From NCBI GenBank assembly GCA_902789745.1, contig CADAPH010000018.1, forward strand, positions 1 through 46,137: a stretch of DNA of 46,137 nucleotides. Reading direction: 5' to 3'. Below, in pieces: positions 26,140-34,267 of this stretch. This stretch comes from Oscillospiraceae bacterium (GTDB taxonomy: Bacteria; Bacillota; Clostridia; Oscillospirales; Oscillospiraceae). How positions within the stretch are numbered: the first letter of the stretch is position 1; each line of letters begins with the position of its first letter. The notes beneath the pieces were generated by a model. The model ran no database searches. It was not told the DNA's origin and saw only the letters and a program-made list of their open reading frames with translations. A program made the position numbers and the translations under genes.

Positions 26140-26288
26140 GCCTTTCTTTCAATATACGGCTCCCCGGGGGGTGAAAACGCCCCTGATCCTCCCGCTTAGC
26201 CATTGCGGGAATCCGGCCGTTTTCCCGGGTCCGTTTTATTAAAGCTTTGAACATTTTTAAAAAAACAACACATATGCAGATTCAACGC

Positions 26289-26317
26289 TTGTTTTTTATC
26301 TCTCAGTATGCTATACT
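26289..26317 (+). promoter_or_regulatory. Promoter of the tyrosine-kinase operon
   Basis: TTGTTT (26289-26294), a 17-nt spacer and TATACT (26312-26317) preceded by TGC. Predicted start about 26324, inside the palindrome at 26319-26337, leaving a leader of about 70 nt. Confidence 0.7.
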
Positions 26318-26318
26318 T

Positions 26319-26337
26319 CTATAGTCTTATACTATAG
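26319..26337. promoter_or_regulatory. Operator-like palindrome at the transcription start
   Basis: CTATAGT-CTTAT-ACTATAG, a perfect 7-bp inverted repeat with a 5-nt spacer that begins two bases after the -10. The position suits a repressor; the regulator is not identified. Confidence 0.5.
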
Positions 26338-26393
26338 TTATTTTTGCTGTCGATCATGACTTTTTATTTCGATTGTATAATGGAGATAGGCAC

Positions 26394-27689
26394 ATGTGGG
26401 AATCGAACAGAACCAAGGTAATCATTGGCAACATATTCATTATTCTTGCAATCCTTGCGATTGTGGGCGGTCTTGTCTTCGCCATGCTCAGAATCCGTGA
26501 GATCAACAAAATACAGGATGAGGAATTGACGGAGCTGTACGTCCAGCAGAAGCAGGTTCAGAATGAGCAGCGGCAGGAGCCGTCCGCCACGATCCAGGCG
26601 GAATACGAGAAGGATCTGGCGACCATCGCGGAATACATGCCGGGCATTGTCTGCTGGGGCGACGGCACGACGGCGGCCGCTTCCGGCGCGCTGAACTATC
26701 CTTACGTGCTGCAGACGTACATCAACAATTATATCTGCGATATCTATAATTTCAGCAGCACGATTGAGAACGCGGCGGATCTCCCCCGTTTTAACTGGAA
26801 AGATTATAAGGTGAGCATTCCGGTCGTGAACATGGGCGCCGGCAAGGAGTCCAGCTATACAATTAGCGGCCGGGCGGGTACGATCCCCTATGTCGTAGGC
26901 GAGGATATGGTCGTTCCCGCGGATTGCGAACCTGTTCCGATCATTTTGAAAACAGCCGGCAAGGAGTATACCTATGTTACGCCGCTGACCGGCGGCGATG
27001 TGGGCGTCAATCCTGTGGTCATCAACGGAATCGAGGGGCGTCTGTCCATCAATTCGGAGGCCTATAGTTACGACGGCACGCTCAAATATACGTTTACCAG
27101 GTCAACGCCCGGCGCCGAGGCTGCCATCCCGGCCGGCTCCGTAATTGATACCGCCGGCAAGGATCTGTATAAGGATTATATTCACGTCGTCCTGATGGGC
27201 GTCTACGGCGAGTATACGGGCGCTGACGATCTTGTTCAGCAGACGAAAACGCTTCTTGAAAGACAGACTAAGAACAGCGACCGTTTCATCGTCCTCGGTC
27301 CCTATATCAACGCCCAGTACGGCGCTTCCACCTATGAGCTTGACGCGATCGATACGGCCATGCTGCGAACCTTCGGCAACCGCTATATCAGTATCCGCAA
27401 ATATCTCGCAGGCGACGGTTATCCGGACGCCGGGATCAGCCCCACCGGAGAGGACAAGTACTACATTGCGCAGAACATTGTTCCGCCGAGCTTCAAGGTC
27501 TCCTCTCACAGCGAAGAGCTCAACAGCCGCGCGCACAAGCTGATCGGCAAGCTGATTTACAACCGTATGCAGAGTCTCGGATATTTCGATGAGATCAATG
27601 ACGAGCTCAATATCAACGAAACGACAAAGGCCATCTTGAAGGACGATCCCTCCTACTTCGACAGGATCATCGGCAACATCCTGAATTAA
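26394..27689 (+). CDS. Membrane-anchored SGNH-fold protein with lost catalytic residues
   Basis: 431 residues from the ATG at 26394, 8 nt after GGAG; the frame's earlier TTG at 26373 lacks a site. Membrane helix at about 9-31, coiled coil at about 33-65, then an SGNH/GDSL-like domain. The block that should read GDSLT is GDGTT (89-93), so the nucleophile Ser is replaced. The C-terminal block that should read like SDGVHLN is SHSEELN, so the Asp and His are lost too. It opens the Wzz/BY-kinase/phosphatase operon and may be a binding or assembly partner for an exopolysaccharide and not an esterase. The fold call rests on motif order only. Confidence 0.65.
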   Translation: MWESNRTKVIIGNIFIILAILAIVGGLVFAMLRIREINKIQDEELTELYVQQKQVQNEQRQEPSATIQAEYEKDLATIAEYMPGIVCWGDGTTAAASGALNYPYVLQTYINNYICDIYNFSSTIENAADLPRFNWKDYKVSIPVVNMGAGKESSYTISGRAGTIPYVVGEDMVVPADCEPVPIILKTAGKEYTYVTPLTGGDVGVNPVVINGIEGRLSINSEAYSYDGTLKYTFTRSTPGAEAAIPAGSVIDTAGKDLYKDYIHVVLMGVYGEYTGADDLVQQTKTLLERQTKNSDRFIVLGPYINAQYGASTYELDAIDTAMLRTFGNRYISIRKYLAGDGYPDAGISPTGEDKYYIAQNIVPPSFKVSSHSEELNSRAHKLIGKLIYNRMQSLGYFDEINDELNINETTKAILKDDPSYFDRIIGNILN

Positions 27690-27728
27690 GACGAAATTCG
27701 TACCATTCCACTGTAATCAGGAGGACAT

Positions 27729-28505
27729 ATGAATACGAAACAGGAAGAGTTTGAAATTGACTTATTTAAGCTTATCAAGTTTCTCTGGAGCAAGTCGCTG
27801 GTCATTATTTTGATTGCTCTGTTGGTTGGTTCCCTTGTGTTCGGGGCGACATACCTGTTTATCACCCCTACCTATGAGGCGACCGCATCTTTCTATGTCA
27901 ACAACAGCTCGGTCTCTTTGGGTTCGGCAAGGTTGACAATTAATGCCTCTGAGCTGTCCGCTTCCAACAATCTGGTCTATACTTACGTTTTTATTCTAAA
28001 ATCCAGAACAACGCTCGAGGACGTTATCGCAAAGGCTGATCTTCCATACACCTATAAAATTCTCAGCAAAATGATTGAGGCGAAGCCGGTCACCAACACC
28101 GCCGCGTTCAACGTAACCGTCACCAGCGAAAGCCCGACGGAATCGGAACTGATCGCCAATACGATCGCCGAGGTTCTGCCAGAGCGCATCTCCGAAATCG
28201 TCGACGGAAGCAATGTAAAAATTGTCGACTATGCCATTGTGCCCTCCGGTCGTTCCGCGCCCAGCTTTACCAAGAATACTTTGATCGGCTGCATCATCGG
28301 TGGTTTACTCGCTGTCGCCATTATCACGATTCGATTCCTGATCGCCGAGCAGAACGACGTGGTCATTCACTCCGCCGATGAGCTGCGCGAGATGTACCCC
28401 GATGTTCCCGTTCTCACCCTGATACCGGACATGCGCCTGTCTGAGAAAAAAGGATACTATTACTCCTCCTATTACGGAGGGGATAAAAACGCCAAGGAGG
28501 CTTGA
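27729..28505 (+). CDS. Wzz-type chain-length determinant / BY-kinase activator
   Basis: 258 residues with two membrane helices (about 22-44 and 178-198) around an extracytoplasmic Wzz-like domain, the layout of CapA/YveK proteins. These proteins set polysaccharide length and activate the cytoplasmic tyrosine kinase through their C-terminal tail, here about 55 residues and ending with a Tyr-rich GYYYSSYYGG. AGGAGG precedes the ATG. The kinase gene starts 6 bp downstream. Confidence 0.88.
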   Translation: MNTKQEEFEIDLFKLIKFLWSKSLVIILIALLVGSLVFGATYLFITPTYEATASFYVNNSSVSLGSARLTINASELSASNNLVYTYVFILKSRTTLEDVIAKADLPYTYKILSKMIEAKPVTNTAAFNVTVTSESPTESELIANTIAEVLPERISEIVDGSNVKIVDYAIVPSGRSAPSFTKNTLIGCIIGGLLAVAIITIRFLIAEQNDVVIHSADELREMYPDVPVLTLIPDMRLSEKKGYYYSSYYGGDKNAKEA

Positions 28506-28511
28506 GCTTAA

Positions 28512-29276
28512 ATGGACGAAAACAATAAAAACAAGCACAAGTCTTCCGGGAAAAAAGGTCTTGTCGGAGAGAATCTGAGTTTTTCCGCGAAAGAGGCGTT
28601 CAAGCGTCTGCGCACCAGCATCGTACAGCGGTTTCCCGACGGCGATGAACCCGGACATATCATCGGTGTTACGAGCGCCCAGCCCACTGAGGGCAAAAGC
28701 ACCGTTGCGCTGAATCTTGCGTATTCTCTTGCCGAGCTTGGCAAGCGCGTGCTTCTCGTCGACGCGGATATGCGCCGATCCTCCATCCATGTAAAGCTTG
28801 ATCTGGAAAAGGATCCCGGATTGAGCGATTTGATGGCGGGCGCAAATGACATCAACGCTTCGATCCGGAAATATCAGAGCAGCAGCACCTCTGCCGCATT
28901 TGACGTCATTCCCGGCGGTACCCTCCCCTCCAACCCCTCGGAGATTCTCACCTCCAAGCGTATGGCATCCTTCCTTATTACGCTGGCCGGCGCTTATGAT
29001 TACGTCATTCTTGACCTGCCGCCCGTCGGAGTCGTTACAGACGCTGTCACCATTGCGCCGCAGACCGACGGCATCGTCTTTGTCGTCCGTGAGAACAATT
29101 GCCCGCGTGGTCTGCTTTCGGACTGTGTCAATCAGCTTCGAGACGCCAAGGCCACGATTCTCGGCTTTGTCATGAACGGCGCGCTGGAAGGCTCCGGCAA
29201 GAAGTACGGTTACGGAAAAAAATATGGCGGGTATTACGGAAACTACGGCGGATATTACGGGAATTATCATTCATGA
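28512..29276 (+). CDS. BY-type protein tyrosine kinase (CpsD/CapB family)
   Basis: 254-residue soluble kinase. Walker A is SAQPTEGKST (55-64), Walker A' VLLVDADMR (80-88) and Walker B VILDLPPVG. The C-terminal ~25 residues carry nine tyrosines spaced by Gly, Asn and Lys, the autophosphorylation cluster typical of the family. It is the catalytic partner of the Wzz-like protein encoded just upstream, and its phosphatase gene overlaps its stop by 4 bp. Confidence 0.95.
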   Translation: MDENNKNKHKSSGKKGLVGENLSFSAKEAFKRLRTSIVQRFPDGDEPGHIIGVTSAQPTEGKSTVALNLAYSLAELGKRVLLVDADMRRSSIHVKLDLEKDPGLSDLMAGANDINASIRKYQSSSTSAAFDVIPGGTLPSNPSEILTSKRMASFLITLAGAYDYVILDLPPVGVVTDAVTIAPQTDGIVFVVRENNCPRGLLSDCVNQLRDAKATILGFVMNGALEGSGKKYGYGKKYGGYYGNYGGYYGNYHS

Positions 29277-29983
29277 TTGATTTTCATTCGCATTTTCTTC
29301 CTGCCATTGACGACGGGTCCGACTGCCTGAACACCAGTCTCTCCATGCTGCGCGAAAGTCGTGAACAAGGTGTTGATCTGATTTTTGCCACACCGCATTT
29401 TTACGCGGATATGGATGACCCCGAGAGCTTTCTCGCCCGACGGGATCAGGCATTCTCGCAGTTGAAGCTGGCAATGGCTGAAGACGGCGGAGATTTTCCG
29501 CAGATCCTTCTGGGCGCGGAGATTCTGTATTTCCCGGGAATGAGTGTGGCCGAAGAACTCTATGAAATGCGAATGGGTCAGTCTCCCCTGCTGCTGATCG
29601 AACCTCCCATGCTCCCGTGGAGTGAAACCATGCTTGATGAGATAGAACAGACGGGGAAAAATCTCCGCTGCATTCCGGTTATCGCTCATGTGGATCGGTA
29701 TGCCCGTATGCTGCGTGACGACACGGTTTTTGATAAAGCCTTTGACAGGCATTTTCTGGTTCAGGTCAATGCGAATTTCTTTATTCACGCCGATTCATCA
29801 AAGCTTGCGCTGCAATATCTCAGTGAGGAGCGTATCCACTTCATCGGCTCCGACTGTCATGATATGGATCGGCGTGCCCCGAACATGGGCCCCGCCTCCG
29901 TTCTGATCGCGGAGGCCGGTCTGGAAGAGCAGCACATCAGGCTGGATTCCCGTTTGTTAGACTTTCTATCCGAATATACATGA
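29273..29983 (+). CDS. PHP-type tyrosine-protein phosphatase (CpsB family)
   Basis: 236-residue metal-dependent phosphatase that reverses BY-kinase autophosphorylation. PHP motifs: IDFHSHFLPAIDDGS (His5, His7), FATPHFY, GAEILYF, IAHVDRY, and GSDCHDMDRR near the C-terminus. The ATG overlaps the kinase stop (ATGA). It is the last gene of the operon; a hairpin terminator begins 3 bp later, so no polymerisation genes follow. Confidence 0.94.
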   Translation: MIDFHSHFLPAIDDGSDCLNTSLSMLRESREQGVDLIFATPHFYADMDDPESFLARRDQAFSQLKLAMAEDGGDFPQILLGAEILYFPGMSVAEELYEMRMGQSPLLLIEPPMLPWSETMLDEIEQTGKNLRCIPVIAHVDRYARMLRDDTVFDKAFDRHFLVQVNANFFIHADSSKLALQYLSEERIHFIGSDCHDMDRRAPNMGPASVLIAEAGLEEQHIRLDSRLLDFLSEYT

Positions 29984-29985
29984 AA

Positions 29986-30022
29986 AACGTCTTGGAAAAG
30001 TGATGAGCTTTTCCAAGACGTT
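29986..30022. terminator. Bidirectional terminator
   Basis: Perfect 15-bp stem AACGTCTTGGAAAAG / CTTTTCCAAGACGTT with a 7-nt loop between convergent genes. The minus strand continues with TTTTTC, a good terminator for the gene ending at 30028; the plus strand continues ATCATTT. Confidence 0.85.
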
Positions 30023-30027
30023 ATCAT

Positions 30028-30375
30028 TTATGCTTTTTGTTCCAGCTTCTTCAAAAGCTCCTGATTCTGGCGTTTCAGCTCCTCGTTTTGCGCTTCGAGC
30101 TCGTTGAGCTTTTCGCTGACAGGCTCGAGCTGTTTTTTCAGCTCCTTTCCCATCGCCGCGCGGTAGCTCCGCATCTGATTTGCGTTTTTGATCATGGACA
30201 CAGCCATCGCGCAGCCGATCGCGCCGATCCCGACTTTTTTAAGATTCGTCGGCCTGACGAGCCATCCGATCACACGGAGCGTCTTCTGATCCACGGGCAG
30301 CTGCTCCACCAGCGCCTGCTCCGCGCGCACCGCAAGCGCATTTTTAGCTTTGTTTTCTATCAGCTTTTTCAACAT
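30028..30375 (-). CDS. Small coiled-coil protein of unknown function
   Basis: 115 residues from the ATG at 30375, 7 nt after AGGAGG. It has a basic, helical N-terminus (MLKKLIENKAKNALAVRAEQ), a short hydrophobic stretch (about 57-72, GIGAIGCAMAVSMI) that may touch the membrane, and a C-terminal heptad coiled coil (about 85-113, LNELEAQNEELKRQNQELL). No family recognised. The promoter region is flanked by a 14-bp inverted repeat. Confidence 0.7.
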   Translation of the reverse strand: MLKKLIENKAKNALAVRAEQALVEQLPVDQKTLRVIGWLVRPTNLKKVGIGAIGCAMAVSMIKNANQMRSYRAAMGKELKKQLEPVSEKLNELEAQNEELKRQNQELLKKLEQKA

Positions 30376-30393
30376 GGTTCTTCCTCCTGTTTT

Positions 30394-30451
30394 ATTACTC
30401 CGGCAATTATACATCCGCAAATTACCGCTGACCCGGTATTGCCGGAGTAAT
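30394..30451. promoter_or_regulatory. Inverted repeat bracketing a promoter
   Basis: ATTACTCCGGCAAT (30394-30407) and ATTGCCGGAGTAAT (30438-30451) form a perfect 14-bp inverted repeat with 30 nt between. A minus-strand TATAAT (30406-30411) overlaps the near arm; the -35 is poor. Possible two-site operator for the small gene downstream, or an insertion-type palindrome. Confidence 0.45.
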
Positions 30452-30489
30452 AATTGCCATGCTTTTCGGTTGCCCCGTAAGGGGCGAGG

Positions 30490-31704
30490 TTATTGTGCGT
30501 AAGCCAATACGGTCAACACTGTGTAAACCGCGCTCAGTCCGAGCAGCAGCAGACCCTGCTTCATGCGGTGCTCCGTGAGGAGGCCGACAAATTCCCGAAC
30601 CGCCGCGTTGGGCCAGAAATACCACCTGGTCGGCGCGCCCATCCCGAGGGCCCGCATCTTGACCCGCCGCGCCTTCAGCCCTGCGCGGAAGACATGATAG
30701 TTCGTGGTAAAGAAGGCCACCTCTCCCCCGCCGGCTTCCTCGATGATCTTTTTGGAAAAGCGCATGTTCTCCGCCGTGTCGGTGGACTTGTCTTCCATCA
30801 GGATCCTCTCTTCCGGGATCCCGTTTTTGAGCAGATAGTCCCGCATGGACGCGGCCTCGGACTGCACCTCATCCGGGCCCTGCCCGCCGGAGACAACAAA
30901 GCGGGGCGCCTTTCCGGTCTCCCGGATCTGCCGTTCGTAAAAGCTCAGCGCCGTGTCCAGACGCCCCCGCAGCAGCGGGGTCGGCGTGCCGTCCTTTTTG
31001 ATGCCGCAGCCGAGCACGATCAGAAAATCCTTGTCCGGCTCGGGGATATAGCGCGCCGCAATCGTGTCCGCAATGATCGCGCCGAGGATCATGCACTCAA
31101 AATACAGATAGAAAGCAGCCAGCAGGTTCACGATCAGATTCGCCGCCAGGCTACCCTTCCCGGTTGTGGCGCTGTACAGATCCAGCAGCGCGATCACGAC
31201 GGCGCCGGCAATGATCAGAAAGGCGAGAAGAATGCCGAGTATGTTCACGAAGCGCCCGCCCTCATGCCGGATCAGGGATACGTTCGAGACGAAAAGGGCA
31301 ATTGAAAAGGCGATCAGCAGCGGCATGGTCAGAAGGATGTAGTTCTTCGCGGAATGCACCAGCGTAAACAGCATCTCCACGGCCTTGTAACCGCCCGGGT
31401 CATGAAAACAGCGGATCGTGATATAGGCGTGGGTCAGAAACAGGAACAGGACAAAGAGCGCAAAGCCCGGATAGAGAATGGTATTATAGGAATAGGGATT
31501 ATACTGGAGCTGTCTGAAAAAGGCCCGCAGCAGGAGAACGATCACCGCGGCGAAGTACAGCGTGAGAAGCAGGTTTCCCCACTTAAGGCGCGTATCCTCC
31601 CCGCCGAAGGCCGCAAGGAGCCCCAGGCCCACGAGCAAAACGGCGCTGAGCACGGCAATGTTGTAGAGCTTCGGTTTTTTTGTTCTGGCGTTGAACTTCA
31701 TCAT
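30490..31704 (-). CDS. Polytopic membrane protein with DUF218 (YdcF/SanA) domain
   Basis: 404 residues from MMKFNART at 31704. About eight membrane helices (residues about 13-250) precede a cytoplasmic or membrane-proximal DUF218 domain (about 255-385): VLGCGIKKDG, RGRLDTALSFY, FVVSGGQGPDE, EERILMEDKSTDTAENM, FFTTNYHVFRAG. A last helix ends the protein. DUF218 proteins are linked to envelope biogenesis (SanA, ElyC), with no agreed activity. It is probably separate from the peptide-export operon upstream, because a hairpin at 31751-31775 lies between. Confidence 0.85.
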   Translation of the reverse strand: MMKFNARTKKPKLYNIAVLSAVLLVGLGLLAAFGGEDTRLKWGNLLLTLYFAAVIVLLLRAFFRQLQYNPYSYNTILYPGFALFVLFLFLTHAYITIRCFHDPGGYKAVEMLFTLVHSAKNYILLTMPLLIAFSIALFVSNVSLIRHEGGRFVNILGILLAFLIIAGAVVIALLDLYSATTGKGSLAANLIVNLLAAFYLYFECMILGAIIADTIAARYIPEPDKDFLIVLGCGIKKDGTPTPLLRGRLDTALSFYERQIRETGKAPRFVVSGGQGPDEVQSEAASMRDYLLKNGIPEERILMEDKSTDTAENMRFSKKIIEEAGGGEVAFFTTNYHVFRAGLKARRVKMRALGMGAPTRWYFWPNAAVREFVGLLTEHRMKQGLLLLGLSAVYTVLTVLAYAQ

Positions 31705-31750
31705 ATTTCTCATCCGACGAAAAAAGCGGCAGGCCGCACAAACAGAACTG

Positions 31751-31775
31751 CCCGGCGGGATCAAATCCCGCCGGG
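31751..31775 (-). terminator. Hairpin after the export operon
   Basis: Perfect 11-bp stem CCCGGCGGGAT / ATCCCGCCGGG with a 3-nt loop, 10 bp past the stop of the candidate peptide gene. The minus strand continues CAGTTCTGTTTG and, 20 nt on, a run of six T. The U tract is weak. Confidence 0.6.
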
Positions 31776-31784
31776 TTTGTTCAT

Positions 31785-32030
31785 TCAGGGCATATTCCGG
31801 TATCCCGCGGCATAGGCGCCGCGGGGCGCGCTGCTCTCCTGCGCGCTGAGCGGAAGATTGGGATCGCCTTCCCGCTCATGCATCATTTTTTTCACGAGTC
31901 TCACGAACCAGGAATCTCTGTCCAGGCCATCTGCCTGGTCATAGATGCTCTGCCCGCCGCAGACCGCGTCGAGGAAGTCGTCGTCCAGGAGCAGTTGCCC
32001 AGCTTTTGTCATGGTTTTTTCGTTTTCCAT
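31785..32030 (-). CDS. Candidate double-glycine leader peptide, NHLM exporter cargo
   Basis: 81 residues from the ATG at 32030, 9 nt after AGGAG and 19 bp after the second ABC gene. The leader ends LLLDDDFLDAVCGG, fitting the double-glycine rule: Leu at -12 and -7, Val at -4, Gly at -2 and -1 (cleavage after Gly26). The predicted 55-residue product contains no Cys or Thr, so lanthionine, thioether or heterocycle modification is unlikely. It has an amphipathic centre (WFVRLVKKMMHER) and a Tyr/Ala/Gly-rich end. It may be a bacteriocin or signal. Precursor status is inferred from leader and position; the activity is unknown. Confidence 0.7.
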   Translation of the reverse strand: MENEKTMTKAGQLLLDDDFLDAVCGGQSIYDQADGLDRDSWFVRLVKKMMHEREGDPNLPLSAQESSAPRGAYAAGYRNMP

Positions 32031-32049
32031 TCCATTCAACTCCTGTCTT

Positions 32050-34254
32050 TCAGGAATGCACGGCTTCCGTCGGGACGTCCAGGCGCTGACGCGCGACAAG
32101 CTCGGCAAAGAAGCCGTTTTTCGCGATCAGCTCATCGTATGTGCCGTCCTCCGTGATGTGGCCCTTGTCGAGCACCAGGATGCGGTCGCAGTTGCGGATG
32201 GTGGACAGGCGGTGCGCGATGACGATGCGCGTGCACTTGAGATTGTCCAGCGCGTCGGAAACCTGCTTCTGCGTCTTGTTGTCGAGCGCGGAGGTCGCCT
32301 CGTCGAAAATCAGGATCTTCGGCTTGGGCGCCACGGCGCGCGCGATCATGAGGCGCTGCTTCTGTCCGCCGGAGATGCCGCCCGCGCCCTCGGAGATAAT
32401 GGTCTGCATCCCCATGGGCATGGCGCGGATATCGTCGGCGATGCCCGCCATCTCAGCGGCGGCCCAGGCGTCGTCCAGCGTGAGCTGGGGCGCGGAAATC
32501 ACGATGTTGGAATAGATATCCCCCTGGAAAAGGCTGCCGTCCTGCATCACGACGCCGATCTTGCGGCGCAGGGAGCGCAGATCCAGCTTGGACATATCCT
32601 TGCCGTCATAGTAGATGGCGCCTCTCTCCGGCGCCTCGAAGCCGAGCAGCAGACGGATCAGCGTGGACTTGCCGCAGCCGGTCTTGCCGACGATGGCGAC
32701 ATACTCCCCCGCCTTGATCTTGAGGCTCATGCCGTCCACCACATAGGGCATGGTGTCCGTGTAGCGGAAATAGACGTTGGAAAGCTCGATATTGCCGGAA
32801 AGCGAGGTGACCATCGTCTTGTTCTCGGAGGATTCCGGCTCCGTCTGGAGGATAGGCTCGGCCATCTCGAGGATGGGCTTGATCTGCGCTACGGAGAGGG
32901 CGATCCCGGCCAGGGCGGAGAACGCGCCGGAAACCATGCCGTAGGCACCGTTGAAGGCGATGTACTCCGAGGGGCTGACATTGGTCTTCACCGCGATATA
33001 GTACAGGATAATGGTGCCCGCCAGACTCACGGCGGTGGAGATGGCCCCGTTGACCTTCAAAAACAGCGGCGGATTATAGCTGTACTCCGCGGCCTTGGAA
33101 TAGGCGTCCGCCCAACGGGCGAAAGCGCGCTTTTCCGCGCCGGCGACCTTGACCTTCTGGACGCCGGAGATCAGCGCGAAGCTGACGCCGCTTTCCTTGG
33201 CGCCCAGCTCCATGATCTGCTTGCTGATGCGCATCTGCATGAAGGAGCTGATAAGGCTGACGGCGAGGGACGCCGCGGTGATGAGCAGCGCCGGCACCAC
33301 CAGCGCGGGGGCATAGTGGAAGATCTGCGTAATGTACAGCAGACTCATCAGGGAGCTCAGGCCCGTGGAAAAGACGCCGCCCAGCAAAAGCGTACAGAGC
33401 TGATTGACGGAATTCATACGGCTGGATAGTTCACCGGAGGAGTATTTTCGGAAGAAGTTTGCCGGCAGATTCAAAAGGCGCATGATCATGGCCGCTTCCA
33501 CCGACAGGGAGGTCTTGATCTCCATGCGGCTCATGAAAAGCTCACGCGAGATATTGATCAGCTGGCTGGAGATAATGGAGCAGAGCATGAACACCGCCGT
33601 GCCCAGCAGGAGCATGCGGTTCCCGCTGTTCAGCACAAAGCCGGTCAGCACGCGGGTGATGGGCGTGGCGACCATGCCGAAGAGCGTGACCAGCAGCGTC
33701 AGCCCGATCAGCGAGACGTAGTCGCCGATATCCAGGCAGTCGGTGAGATACTTGATCAGATCGGAGATGCCGAGCTTCTTCAGCGGCATCGGCCGATAGA
33801 AGCAGATCGCCTCCTGATCGAACTGGGCGGCGCTATGCTTGTCGAGCTTGCATTTTTTCTCGGTGGCAGGGTCGCGGAACCAGTAGCCCATGAAGGGCTT
33901 GGGCAGCAGTGCGACGGGCAGACCGTCCTCCTTCCGGAAGGCGATCATGGGGCCGTAGGCGTCCTTGTACCAGCCCTCCTCCAGCTTCACCCCGCGGCGC
34001 ATGATGCCGTGGGGACGCAGGCAGAACTCCAGCGCTTCGTCCGCGTCGTGGATGGACTCGGGGATCTCCACGGGTTTTGCGTGATAGTATTTCAGAATAT
34101 CGTCGATGGCGGCCTTGGTGACAATGCGCTGGTCATCGAGGTTGCCCGCCTTCTGTTTGCCGAGGACGACGGAGGCCATGCGGAAAATGGATTCCTCAAA
34201 GGTCTCCTGATCGCTCAGTTTGCGCTGTCGGATTTGTTCGTCAAACCATCCCAT
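32050..34254 (-). CDS. NHLM-system ABC transporter, ATP-binding/permease subunit
   Basis: 734 residues from the ATG at 34254 (8 nt after AGGAGG; MGWFDEQIRQRKLSDQETFE is the usual NHLM start). An N-terminal soluble region of about 185 residues, shorter than in many homologues, precedes six membrane helices and an ATPase: Walker A GKTGCGKST, Q-loop VMQDGSLF, signature ISGGQKQR, Walker B ILIFDEATSALD, and H-loop AHRLS. It has no C39 peptidase domain. With the peptidase-containing partner it should form the export channel. It starts 13 bp after that gene. Confidence 0.9.
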   Translation of the reverse strand: MGWFDEQIRQRKLSDQETFEESIFRMASVVLGKQKAGNLDDQRIVTKAAIDDILKYYHAKPVEIPESIHDADEALEFCLRPHGIMRRGVKLEEGWYKDAYGPMIAFRKEDGLPVALLPKPFMGYWFRDPATEKKCKLDKHSAAQFDQEAICFYRPMPLKKLGISDLIKYLTDCLDIGDYVSLIGLTLLVTLFGMVATPITRVLTGFVLNSGNRMLLLGTAVFMLCSIISSQLINISRELFMSRMEIKTSLSVEAAMIMRLLNLPANFFRKYSSGELSSRMNSVNQLCTLLLGGVFSTGLSSLMSLLYITQIFHYAPALVVPALLITAASLAVSLISSFMQMRISKQIMELGAKESGVSFALISGVQKVKVAGAEKRAFARWADAYSKAAEYSYNPPLFLKVNGAISTAVSLAGTIILYYIAVKTNVSPSEYIAFNGAYGMVSGAFSALAGIALSVAQIKPILEMAEPILQTEPESSENKTMVTSLSGNIELSNVYFRYTDTMPYVVDGMSLKIKAGEYVAIVGKTGCGKSTLIRLLLGFEAPERGAIYYDGKDMSKLDLRSLRRKIGVVMQDGSLFQGDIYSNIVISAPQLTLDDAWAAAEMAGIADDIRAMPMGMQTIISEGAGGISGGQKQRLMIARAVAPKPKILIFDEATSALDNKTQKQVSDALDNLKCTRIVIAHRLSTIRNCDRILVLDKGHITEDGTYDELIAKNGFFAELVARQRLDVPTEAVHS

Positions 34255-34267
34255 TTTCCACACCTCC

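Larger units (their letters stand above)
25949..26393. other. Divergent control region, hydrolase gene / tyrosine-kinase operon
   Basis: About 445 bp without a gene. Contains the minus-strand promoter at 26111-26139, the plus-strand promoter at 26289-26317 with an overlapping palindrome at 26319-26337, a small GTATCC-GGGAAC-GGATAC hairpin near 25993 and a GGATAC-AACAAGCCTGCC motif like the one at 3809. GC content drops sharply after about 26230. Confidence 0.6.

Noticed and set aside
26376..26381. TATAAT as -10 of the tyrosine-kinase operon
   Set aside because: It would start transcription inside or after the ribosome-binding site of the gene at 26394. The promoter at 26289-26317 fits better.
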